Shown here: one piece after another, positions 54,381 through 62,976 of the stretch
Numbering within the stretch: position 1 is the stretch's first letter
How the letters are laid out: each line of letters starts with the position of its first letter
DNA from: an uncultured Acidimicrobiales bacterium
GTDB taxonomy: Bacteria; Actinomycetota; Acidimicrobiia; Acidimicrobiales; UBA10347
Assembly (NCBI GenBank): GCA_937991435.1
Contig: CALKPY010000001.1
Location: 1-64,000 of the forward strand
Length of the DNA: 64,000 nucleotides
Reading direction: 5' to 3'
Program-made: the position numbers and the translations under genes
The notes under the pieces: model-generated
Told to the model about the DNA's origin: nothing
Databases searched by the model: none
What the model saw: the letters and a program-made list of their open reading frames with translations, nothing else

Positions 54381-55726
54381 CAGTCGACCGACCTTTCGTA
54401 CGCAACGATCGCTTCGATTTGTTCGGTGGTCAAGATGCCTGACCGGCCGTCACAATGACCGGCGATTCGATCACTCTGTATACGAGGCAGAATGGCATTA
54501 TCTTCGGCCCAGCATGCGCCGAACCCTGGCATCTGCCCGCCGCCATCACCCTGGCCAAACGCACCATAGGCAATCCCGTTCTTGCTACCGCTCGTCACGA
54601 AGCTCGTCTGATCAGCGGCTGTCTCGAACTGGTCGGCGACCCCGCTCAGACTCGGGCCGAACCCACCCCCGCCATTAACGATCGGCGGAATAAGCGGATT
54701 GTCAGAATAGCTGTTGGCATCGATGCTCCAACCGGCGCTGTGGCAGCGAGCGCAGCCGTAGGCACCCGATGACGCGGGGTTGTTGAACAGCAGCTCGCCC
54801 ATGACAATCTGGTCGGTATCAGCAGCGGCCCGAACGGCCACCCCAGCTGCGGCCAACGCATCGTCAAGAGCGTCGTGTTCGGCCTGGAGCACTTCGATCT
54901 CGGCAGACAACGCCGCGGCTTCGGCACTGTCGGCAGCGAGACGACCAAGGTCTGCGTTCAGATGGGTGATCTCATTGCGCAATGAATACATGGCATTGGC
55001 TGTCGCCGGATCATCGGCTTCGGCTTTGGCGCGGGCGGCTCCATCGAGCCCATCGAGCACGCCCTTGGCGATGTCTTCGGAACTCTGTTGTTCATGAGCG
55101 AGATACGCAATCACCTTGTCGACCTGCTGATCGGTCATAGGGCCACCACCAGGAGCGCCCCACGCCGGCATCGGCGAGTTCGACCGGCCATAGTTCAAGA
55201 TGTACTTGACTTCGTCGTAGCTAAAGCGATCGAGAACTGCGGCCAACGATGGGGCTTTCCAGTCGACCTGCTCAACGAATACGCCGTTGCCGTCAACAAT
55301 TGCGTAGTCGGCCGCAATGCCTCCTTCACCGTTTGCTGAGCCGTGGCATTGTGCGCAGTTCTCGGCGAACAGCTCTTCGCCCTGTCGAACGAATTGGCCA
55401 TCGGTGAACTCAATGAGACCGTCATGACGTCCGGGTTCGCCGAGCCAGTACAGCGGCAACGCAATGGCGATGATCGTGAGAGTAACAAGGCCACCGGTCA
55501 GGCTGAGATCGAGACGCTTAGTCTCCATCTCTTCATCGGTCATGTTTGGTTTGCGGTTCGCGGCCAGCTCAATTTCGGAGCCGGTTTCGTTGCGGCCTGC
55601 GAGCCAGTTGAACAGCCAATAGATGACCATGGCTGTCAGCACGATGCCGACAATCACATAGCCAATCTGGCGTTGCGCGGAGGCCGCGATCAGGTGTGGA
55701 GAGATTTCCATGAGTGGTGCAGACAA
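54380..55726 (-). CDS. Membrane-anchored di-heme c-type cytochrome with central coiled-coil
   Basis: 448 aa; N-terminal TM; CAQCH and CARCH motifs; heptad-like segment between the two heme domains. Confidence 0.88.
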   Translation of the reverse strand: MSAPLMEISPHLIAASAQRQIGYVIVGIVLTAMVIYWLFNWLAGRNETGSEIELAANRKPNMTDEEMETKRLDLSLTGGLVTLTIIAIALPLYWLGEPGRHDGLIEFTDGQFVRQGEELFAENCAQCHGSANGEGGIAADYAIVDGNGVFVEQVDWKAPSLAAVLDRFSYDEVKYILNYGRSNSPMPAWGAPGGGPMTDQQVDKVIAYLAHEQQSSEDIAKGVLDGLDGAARAKAEADDPATANAMYSLRNEITHLNADLGRLAADSAEAAALSAEIEVLQAEHDALDDALAAAGVAVRAAADTDQIVMGELLFNNPASSGAYGCARCHSAGWSIDANSYSDNPLIPPIVNGGGGFGPSLSGVADQFETAADQTSFVTSGSKNGIAYGAFGQGDGGGQMPGFGACWAEDNAILPRIQSDRIAGHCDGRSGILTTEQIEAIVAYERSVD

Positions 55727-55739
55727 CTCTTCTAGTAAA

Positions 55740-56600
55740 TCAGTGGGTGGCTTCGCCGATGCAGTTTGGCCCTTCGGCCTCCTGCCCCGTCGTATTCGTG
55801 CCGATCGGTGGACCTTGGATCACTTGCCCGGTGTTCACGGTGAGGAAACCGTCGCTTGAGACAGTCATCGCGAAGCGGTCCATTCCGCGAGGCGCTGGGC
55901 CGCCGCGCTTCTCGCCGACTCGGTTGTACTTGGAGCCGTGGCAAGGGCACTCGAACCACTGCGACGTCAGGCACTCAGGCACGCGACATCCGAGGTGTGG
56001 GCACTTCTGGTACAAGGCAACAACGCCTGCTTCCATGCCTGAAAGTTCGGGGCCGGAGTACACGCTGCGGGCACGTTCGATCGCGCCTACTGGATATTCG
56101 GTGAGCCACATGCGGCCGTCTGGCCGATACCAGAAACCGCCATTGTCGCGAATGGTTTGCACGATGTCGGTGATTTTGCCGACTTGAATCGGTGCGCCGA
56201 AGCCGGTGATGAACGGTGGCCACAGAAACGCAAGCACACCGCCGCCGAAGCCGCCGAGGCCGAGAGCGAAGCTTCCGATGATTGACCGGTTCAGGAACTG
56301 GCGACGGGCCATGCCGGTCTGCTCAGCTTCTGGCGGAGTCCACGTAGTGAGCTCACTCGATTTGGCCGGAACAATCGATTGACCTTCGCGGCGAGCCACA
56401 ACGGCAGATCGTTCAACTTCGCGACCAGTCGGAAGCTCGACATCGGTTTCGGTCAAGGTGACCATGCCGCGGTCGCGTGACAACGTCTCGCGCGACAGGT
56501 GACCGGCCGCCGACGCAGTGTCACGCCGTCGAAGCGTTGCAACAAGTGTGACCGCCGCGAGTACGACAAGGGCGGCGATGACGATCAGAGCGATGGTCAT
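55740..56600 (-). CDS. Rieske 2Fe-2S protein of cytochrome bc/b6f-type complex
   Basis: CPHLGCRVPECLTSQWFECPCHGSKYN Rieske motifs; RRQFLNRSIIGSFALGLGGFGGGVLAFLWPP anchor. Confidence 0.94.
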   Translation of the reverse strand: MTIALIVIAALVVLAAVTLVATLRRRDTASAAGHLSRETLSRDRGMVTLTETDVELPTGREVERSAVVARREGQSIVPAKSSELTTWTPPEAEQTGMARRQFLNRSIIGSFALGLGGFGGGVLAFLWPPFITGFGAPIQVGKITDIVQTIRDNGGFWYRPDGRMWLTEYPVGAIERARSVYSGPELSGMEAGVVALYQKCPHLGCRVPECLTSQWFECPCHGSKYNRVGEKRGGPAPRGMDRFAMTVSSDGFLTVNTGQVIQGPPIGTNTTGQEAEGPNCIGEATH

Positions 56601-56624
56601 GAAATGCCTTTCGGGGAGTTCGGG

Positions 56625-57419
56625 CTAGAGCTCAAAGAACAGACCAGCTTCCCAGGGGAAGACAAAGTTGAAGCCGGGACCACGGAAGAACGAGCCGATC
56701 ATGACCAGCACGGTCCAGAACATGAGGTGCACCGTCATCAAGGAGATGGCGAACTTGCGCTTCTCTGGCTTGTTCGATGGGTTCTTGTCGATGTAGGGAG
56801 CCAGGATCAACAAGATCAAGGCGAAGCCTGGCAGGGTCACACCAGCGACCATGGGGTGGAACATTGTCAACAGTTCCTGCAGGCCGAGGAAGTACCAGGG
56901 TGCCTTTGACGGGTTTGGCGTGGCGTTGAAGTCTGCGAGCTCGAGCAACGGCGCATTGACGAAAATCGAGAAGATCAGGGTAAACGCGGTCACAGCGAGC
57001 GCGGCCACGAATTCAACAACGAGCAGGTGCGGCCACACATGGACTTTGTCAACCGGCATGGCCTTGACATCTTGAATCGAGCCAGACTTGACGACCGTCA
57101 GCAACCGTTGTGTGTGCCCACCCGGTCCAGTTGGAGGAGGAGCCGTTGCTGTAGCGACTGCACCGCCTGCGGTCGCCACGGCTGCCGCGGGAGCGGCAGA
57201 TTCGACCGCGGTACTCGCCGACTTGGCGCGCGCAGCTTTGGCACGCTCAAGCAGGTGAGGCGGAATTTTCGACGCGGCAGCAGCAGCTTCGGGCGAAACG
57301 TCTTCGGCTGGCGCTGCAGCTGCGGGCGCGTCGGCTGCAGCGGTCTCGGCGCCTTTTGCAGCGGCGCGATCTCGGGCTTCTTGTGCCCGTTTGAGCAGGT
57401 GCTCGGGGATTTCAGTCAT
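56625..57419 (-). CDS. Cytochrome b C-terminal half (subunit IV / PetD-like) with N-terminal duplicated PxHLL motif
   Basis: 264 aa; DFNATPNPSKAPWYFLGLQELLTMFHPMVAGVTLPGFALILLILAPYIDKNPS. Confidence 0.9.
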   Translation of the reverse strand: MTEIPEHLLKRAQEARDRAAAKGAETAAADAPAAAAPAEDVSPEAAAAASKIPPHLLERAKAARAKSASTAVESAAPAAAVATAGGAVATATAPPPTGPGGHTQRLLTVVKSGSIQDVKAMPVDKVHVWPHLLVVEFVAALAVTAFTLIFSIFVNAPLLELADFNATPNPSKAPWYFLGLQELLTMFHPMVAGVTLPGFALILLILAPYIDKNPSNKPEKRKFAISLMTVHLMFWTVLVMIGSFFRGPGFNFVFPWEAGLFFEL

Positions 57420-57434
57420 GGCTGTTCCTTGCTC

Positions 57435-58214
57435 CTACAGCGGCCCGGAGATTCCGCCGTCTTTGCGGACCCTCCAGAAGTGGATCGCCATCATGATGAC
57501 GGTCACAAAGGGCAACATCAGTACGTGAAGGACGTACCACCTCAACAATGTGTCGCTTCCGATCTCAACGCCGCCGAGCAAGACAAAGCGCACCTGATCG
57601 CCAAAGACCGGGGTGAAGCCCATCATGTTCGTTCCCACCGTTACCGCCCACAGGGCCAGCTGATCCCAAGGAAGCAGATAACCGGTGAACGACAGCAACA
57701 GCGTCAACGTAAGCAGGATCACGCCGATGACCCAGTTGAACTCGCGAGGCGACTTGTACGCACCGTGATAGAAGACACGTGCCATATGCAAGAACACCGA
57801 CAACACCATCAGGTGAGCGCCCCACCGGTGCATATTTCGCACCAGCAGGCCAAAGGTCACCGCTGATCGCAGGGTTTCCATGTCGGCATAGGCCGCAGAG
57901 GCAGTCGGCCGGTAAAAGAACATCAAGAAGATGCCGGTGACGGTCAACAAGATGAAGAGGAAGAAGCTCAGACCACCGAGGCACAGGGTGTAGCTGACCT
58001 TGACCGCATGGCGCTTCACTTTGACCGGGTGAAGGTGGTACAGCACCGAGTTCATGATCACGTAGCTGCGATTACGCGGACTGTCGGTGTATCCCTTACG
58101 GAAGATAGAGCCGGGCCGGAAGATTGAGCTCCATGCTTGGGAGCTCTGTGTGCGGTCCGCGAGGTCGCTGACGGCCTGCTTTACCTGATCAGCACTTGGG
58201 GGTGTTGGTGCCAC
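57435..58214 (-). CDS. Cytochrome b N-terminal half (PetB/cytochrome b6-like)
   Basis: 259 aa; VSYTLCLGGLSFF; HRWGAHLMVLSVFLHMARVFYHGAYKSPREFNWVIGV; GYLLPWDQLALWAV; IHFWRVRKDGGISGPL. Confidence 0.93.
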   Translation of the reverse strand: MAPTPPSADQVKQAVSDLADRTQSSQAWSSIFRPGSIFRKGYTDSPRNRSYVIMNSVLYHLHPVKVKRHAVKVSYTLCLGGLSFFLFILLTVTGIFLMFFYRPTASAAYADMETLRSAVTFGLLVRNMHRWGAHLMVLSVFLHMARVFYHGAYKSPREFNWVIGVILLTLTLLLSFTGYLLPWDQLALWAVTVGTNMMGFTPVFGDQVRFVLLGGVEIGSDTLLRWYVLHVLMLPFVTVIMMAIHFWRVRKDGGISGPL

Positions 58215-58287
58215 TTGCGTGGTCTCCTCTGTGTCAGCGGTGTCGGGTCGGGTTGGTGGGTCGAAAAATCAAGTGAGCGTGCGGCGA

Positions 58288-58704
58288 TCAGCCGAGACGC
58301 ATGCCGTAGCCGTAGCCATGGGTGTTTGTGCGCTGGTGAAGGTCGCCAACAGCGGCGGCATCGCCGAGCTTGCCAAGAATGATGACTCCGGTTGGGCAAC
58401 GATCGACGCAAAGCGCACAGCGGGTGCAAACATCGTCATCGATTGTGAAGATCACGTGGTCGTTGGGGTCTTCGCCAGGTTGCTCGGTGCCGATTGCGTC
58501 ATCGATGGCGTCGGTCGTGACCATGTGAATGCATTTCCACGGGCAGATGTCGACACAACCTTCGCAGGTGATGCACTCGCTTTGGTCAATGTGAATGAAT
58601 TGCTTGGGTTTGACCGCCTGGCTCAGCCAGGCAGCGTCGACCTCTTGCAGCACATAGTCGCTACGAAACTCGGGCAGTGGCGGGTTTGCATCGAGTACAC
58701 CCAT
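58288..58704 (-). CDS. Ferredoxin, two 4Fe-4S clusters
   Basis: 138 aa; CITCEGCVDICPWKC and CTRCALCVDRCP. Confidence 0.9.
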   Translation of the reverse strand: MGVLDANPPLPEFRSDYVLQEVDAAWLSQAVKPKQFIHIDQSECITCEGCVDICPWKCIHMVTTDAIDDAIGTEQPGEDPNDHVIFTIDDDVCTRCALCVDRCPTGVIILGKLGDAAAVGDLHQRTNTHGYGYGMRLG

Positions 58705-59300
58705 CAGACAGACACCTTTTCAGCAGCCCGCACGATTGGACGGCCATAGCGCGAGGTCGACTCAAGTTCAGGGGCTTTGACGGTTTCATCTCGCCGCTGC
58801 CACATAGAGAACACAGCGACGTTGGCGACGAGAGCGACGCCGTAGATCAGCACGGCGATGAGATCTTTGACGACGGTGTAGGTAAGCGTCAGCGGGAGCG
58901 CCCATTCCAAGATTCCCTGTGACGAGTCCCATGGAAGCCGCGGACCGATCAAGAAACGGTCACTTCGCCAGTTCAGTTCGCTCTCTGCAAACGTCAGCCA
59001 TTGGTGCGGCACGGTTCCGTAGATCCAGAACAGAACAAAGAAGGTGTAGGTGGCACCGATCATGTTTTCGCCCCAGGTGGCCGGCTTGCCGGCTGGGCGA
59101 GACTTCATGATCATGAGCACAGGAACAAGCGACAAGAGGGCGATGATCCACGACACCACAAAGGCGACGTTCAGATACGGGAACTGGCGCCCTGGAACGG
59201 TAAGGCCAACCCACAGAGCGATGATGAAGAACAGGCCCACGGTCGTCGCGGCAAGAAACCCAACGAACTTGACGATTGCGCCATCAATCCAACGGTTCAC
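58704..59300 (-). CDS. Four-TM membrane protein of unknown function in bc/b6f-like cluster
   Basis: 198 aa; four hydrophobic helices; 1-nt overlap with ferredoxin gene. Confidence 0.75.
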   Translation of the reverse strand: MNRWIDGAIVKFVGFLAATTVGLFFIIALWVGLTVPGRQFPYLNVAFVVSWIIALLSLVPVLMIMKSRPAGKPATWGENMIGATYTFFVLFWIYGTVPHQWLTFAESELNWRSDRFLIGPRLPWDSSQGILEWALPLTLTYTVVKDLIAVLIYGVALVANVAVFSMWQRRDETVKAPELESTSRYGRPIVRAAEKVSV

Positions 59301-59637
59301 TATGCCTGCCGTTTCACGTTGCTCTGTCGTTTCACGATGCTTCGAAACCTCGCTCGGAATCGCTCGTGAAAGTAATCACAAGCAGATTGTACCCAGCACA
59401 AGCGGCCGCGTGTGCACTCACCTCGCCTGTCTATCAGCGAGACCAGACCGAGGCCAAGTCTTTGGGCAACATTTCTCGGATGTTCTTTGGCGCCGACAGG
59501 ACCAATCGCGAACCTCTGACATTTTTCTGCCCTCATAGTTGTCTCGCTGACCGGCGGTGCGTCTACGATCATCGTCGGCGCGGTCTGCCCGTCATGTTGC
59601 GCTTTGAATGATCCTCCTCGACGCCTCGGAGTCTGCG

Positions 59638-60465
59638 TTGACCGAAGTCCCAGAGCATCTACTACAGCGGTCACGTGATCGTCGACGCGCCATGGGCTTG
59701 GTCGTCGATGACGGCGACGCCGCCGCATCTGCAGCTCCAGCCGCCGCCGCGGCCACGAGCGCCGTCGCAACGGCACCCGCCATCAAGGCACCGGTGCCAA
59801 TCCCCGCCGCTGCGCCGCCTGCCCCACCTGAGCCTGATAGTCCTTGGGTTTCTGCGGCGAAGAGTCGCAAAAAGATCCCCTACTGGGTCATGCCGGTCCT
59901 GTTGTTTCTCCCTATCTGGTTGATCATGTATGTGGGCACCCTCGAAGATGTCGCCCGCGAAGAGGGCGTGCTCTACGAAGGCAGCGTTGTCTACACCGAG
60001 TCGGGTTGTTCGAACTGCCACGGCGCAGCTGGCGCAGGCGGTACCGGCCCCGCATTTGCTGGCGGTGCGGTAATCGAGACGTTCGCCGATGCCGAAGCGC
60101 AAATGGCCTGGGTGGTTCACGGCTCGCAGGGCTATACCGACGCCGGCTTCGATTCCTACGGTGACAATGGCAAGGCAATCGGCGACTACAACGGTTCGGC
60201 GATGCCGGCCTTTGGCGCTGACCTGACGACCGAAGAGCTCATCGCCGTTGTGTTCTACGAGCGCATCGAACTCGGCGGGTACGAAGAAGATCTACCCCTA
60301 GCCGAAAAGGTCTGGGACATGCTCGAACACGGAGAGCTCGAAGATCTGCCTGAACACTTCGCCGAAGGTCCCGACGGTGATTTCACTGGCCAAGGTGAAA
60401 TCGCTGCGGCTCTTGCAGCCGCACGTGCGGAACTCGCCGAGGCTGAAGAAACCGCAGCCGAGTAG
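59638..60465 (+). CDS. Membrane-anchored mono-heme c-type cytochrome with N-terminal PEHLL motif (TTG start proposed)
   Basis: CSNCHGAAGAGGTGPAFAGG; TM YWVMPVLLFLPIWLIMYVG; TTG with GGAG 6 nt upstream gives MTEVPEHLLQRSRDRR. Track alternative start ATG 59608. Confidence 0.85.
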   Translation: MTEVPEHLLQRSRDRRRAMGLVVDDGDAAASAAPAAAAATSAVATAPAIKAPVPIPAAAPPAPPEPDSPWVSAAKSRKKIPYWVMPVLLFLPIWLIMYVGTLEDVAREEGVLYEGSVVYTESGCSNCHGAAGAGGTGPAFAGGAVIETFADAEAQMAWVVHGSQGYTDAGFDSYGDNGKAIGDYNGSAMPAFGADLTTEELIAVVFYERIELGGYEEDLPLAEKVWDMLEHGELEDLPEHFAEGPDGDFTGQGEIAAALAAARAELAEAEETAAE

Positions 60466-60477
60466 TAGATCGGCTCA

Positions 60478-61629
60478 ATGGCTGCCCGCGGACGCACGGA
60501 CGGCCTGATTCACTCGCCTATCGGCGCGGCTTTCGGGCTTCTCGCCGCGCACACTCCACGGCGGCCGCTGCTCAATTTGTCGCAGGCGGCCCCCAGCTTC
60601 CCTCCGCCCGCGATTGTGGCCGACCGAGTCGCCGAAGTCGCACGCGAACCCGATGGGGCTCGGTACGTACCCCAACAAGGCCTGCCTGCGCTGCGTGAAG
60701 CCCTCGCCGCAGAGCTCACAGCCGACCATCGAACAGGTGTCGGCGCACACGAAGTCCTCATCACCGCTGGCTGCAATCAGGCTTTTTGTGTAGTTTCCTC
60801 TGCGCTGACCCAGGTCGGCGACAACGTCATCGTGGCCGTGCCCTTCTATTTCAACCACGACATGTGGTTGAACGTCGAGGGTGTCGAGCGGCGATACCTC
60901 GAAACCGGCACCGACCTGCTGCCAAATATTGCCGATGCCGCAGAGCTCATCGACCCGCGTACACGAGCGATCGTTCTTGTGTCGCCTGGCAATCCGTCAG
61001 GAGCGACGTTGCCAGCCGAACTACTCGAAGACTTCTTCGATCTCTGCCAAGCGCACAACCTGCATCTCATACTCGATGAGACGTACCGGTCGTTTCGAGG
61101 AACCGACGCGCCGTCGCACGCGCTCTACGAACGGCCCAATTGGCAAAAACACCTGGTCACGCTGCACAGCTTTTCGAAAGATCTGGCGATTCCGGGCTAT
61201 CGGGTCGGCGCCGCAGTGGGCGGCCCAAGCCTGTTAATCGAAGCGATGAAAATTGTCGATTGCATTGCTATCTGCGCACCTCGGATTGGTCAAGAGGCCG
61301 CAGTTGCAGGGCTCAAATCAGCTGGTGAATGGCGCCGCACCCAGGCAAAGCGCATCGAGAATTTGCACGACCATTTCCGTGCTTCGATGCGTGCAAGACC
61401 CGGCGGCTACGAACTTGTTTCGTCGGGCGCGTACTTCGGCTGGGTCCGTCACCCCTACGCCGACACGCAAACCCTCGACGTGGTGGCCTCGCTTCTGCAC
61501 GACCGCGATGTGCTCGTCATTCCCGGCACGGCCTTTACACCTGACGATCGGGCGATGCTGCGATTCAGCTTCGCCAACCTGTCGAGCGATGAGATTGGCG
61601 AGCTCGTTTCCCGGCTCGCCCAAGACTGA
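60478..61629 (+). CDS. PLP-dependent class I/II aminotransferase
   Basis: 383 aa; VSPGNPSGATLP; LDETYRSFRG; SFSKDLAIPGYRVGAAVG. Confidence 0.92.
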   Translation: MAARGRTDGLIHSPIGAAFGLLAAHTPRRPLLNLSQAAPSFPPPAIVADRVAEVAREPDGARYVPQQGLPALREALAAELTADHRTGVGAHEVLITAGCNQAFCVVSSALTQVGDNVIVAVPFYFNHDMWLNVEGVERRYLETGTDLLPNIADAAELIDPRTRAIVLVSPGNPSGATLPAELLEDFFDLCQAHNLHLILDETYRSFRGTDAPSHALYERPNWQKHLVTLHSFSKDLAIPGYRVGAAVGGPSLLIEAMKIVDCIAICAPRIGQEAAVAGLKSAGEWRRTQAKRIENLHDHFRASMRARPGGYELVSSGAYFGWVRHPYADTQTLDVVASLLHDRDVLVIPGTAFTPDDRAMLRFSFANLSSDEIGELVSRLAQD

Positions 61630-61656
61630 TCAAACGGCCCAATGCACGGCTGGTTT

Positions 61657-62952
61657 TCAGCCAGCAGCCATTTCACCAGCGACTTCGGCCGCTGCAGCAA
61701 TGGTCATGTCAATCAGTTCATCGGTATGCACCGTGCTCACAAAGATCATTTCATAGGGGCCCGGAGCGAGTGCAATACCGCGCTCGAGCATGCCGTGGAA
61801 GAATGTCTTGTACCGGTCGCCTTCGACCGCGGCCTGTGCTTCGTCAAAGTTCGTCGGTGCAACATCGGTGAAGAAGATGCCGAGAAGCGACCCAACCCGA
61901 GGGCAGACGACATCGATACCCGCCGACCGAAATGCAGTTTCAAGACCGTCGCCGAGGCGCGTCGCGAGGTGCTCGAGCGTGCTGTAGGCGCTGGCGTCAA
62001 GCTGTTCGAGAGCCGCTAACCCCGCAGCGGTGGCCAAAGGATTCCCGCTCAACGTGCCGCCTTGATAGACGCCACCGAGCGGTGCCACGCTTCCCATGAT
62101 CTCGCGCGACGCACCGTAGGCGCCGACCGGAAGGCCACCGCCGATGACCTTGCCGAAACACCACACATCGGGCTGCACGCCGAAGTATTCGGTTGCGCCA
62201 CCACGTGCAAGACGAAATCCGGTTATGACTTCGTCGAACAGCAACATGGCGCCGACGTCATCACACGCCGCTCGAAGGTCGCGCAGGAAGCCTTCGCCCG
62301 GCGCCACAACGCCCATGTTCGCCGCAACCGGTTCGACCGCTACTGCAGCCACCGATGAATCCAGCTCGGGTACGACGTTGTACGGCGCCACGATGGTGTC
62401 AGCCACAGCTCCCGCTGGAACTCCGTCGCAGCCACTCAGGCCCTGGTTGGCAATGCCGCTTCCGCCGGCGGCCAAAAGGTTGTCGCTGTGTCCGTGATAA
62501 TTGCCTGCAAACTTGACGATCACATCACGCCCCGTCGCACCGCGGGCCAATCGAACGGCAGACATCGCTGCTTCGGTGCCGCTTGACACGAGACGCATCA
62601 TCTCCATGCCCGGCACCCGGGAGCACATCTCTTCGGCCATGAGCACTTCGCGCTCGGTGGGCGCTCCGTAGCTGGTTCCCTGCCCAGCGGCGACCGACAC
62701 TGCATCGACGATGTTGGGGTTGGCATGCCCGAGAATGCACGGCCCGTAGCTCATCACATAGTCGAGGTAGCGCTTGCCTTCGGTGTCCCACACCCACGGG
62801 CCCTCTGCGTTCGCAACGAAGTATGGAGTGCCGCCGACAGAACGGAAGGAACGCACCGGCGAGTTAACCCCACCCGGCATCACCTTTTGGGCTCGTTCGA
62901 ACAGTGCAGCGTTGGTGAGAGCGTTAGACACGGTCGAAGTGTATGGGCTCAT
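61657..62952 (-). CDS. hemL: Glutamate-1-semialdehyde 2,1-aminomutase
   Basis: 431 aa; MPGGVNSPVRSFRSVGGTPYF; LLFDEVITGFRLARGGATEYFGVQPDVWCFGKVIGGGLPVGAYG. Confidence 0.95.
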   Translation of the reverse strand: MSPYTSTVSNALTNAALFERAQKVMPGGVNSPVRSFRSVGGTPYFVANAEGPWVWDTEGKRYLDYVMSYGPCILGHANPNIVDAVSVAAGQGTSYGAPTEREVLMAEEMCSRVPGMEMMRLVSSGTEAAMSAVRLARGATGRDVIVKFAGNYHGHSDNLLAAGGSGIANQGLSGCDGVPAGAVADTIVAPYNVVPELDSSVAAVAVEPVAANMGVVAPGEGFLRDLRAACDDVGAMLLFDEVITGFRLARGGATEYFGVQPDVWCFGKVIGGGLPVGAYGASREIMGSVAPLGGVYQGGTLSGNPLATAAGLAALEQLDASAYSTLEHLATRLGDGLETAFRSAGIDVVCPRVGSLLGIFFTDVAPTNFDEAQAAVEGDRYKTFFHGMLERGIALAPGPYEMIFVSTVHTDELIDMTIAAAAEVAGEMAAG

Positions 62953-62976
62953 TCAGTTCCACACCGGGGCCAGTGA

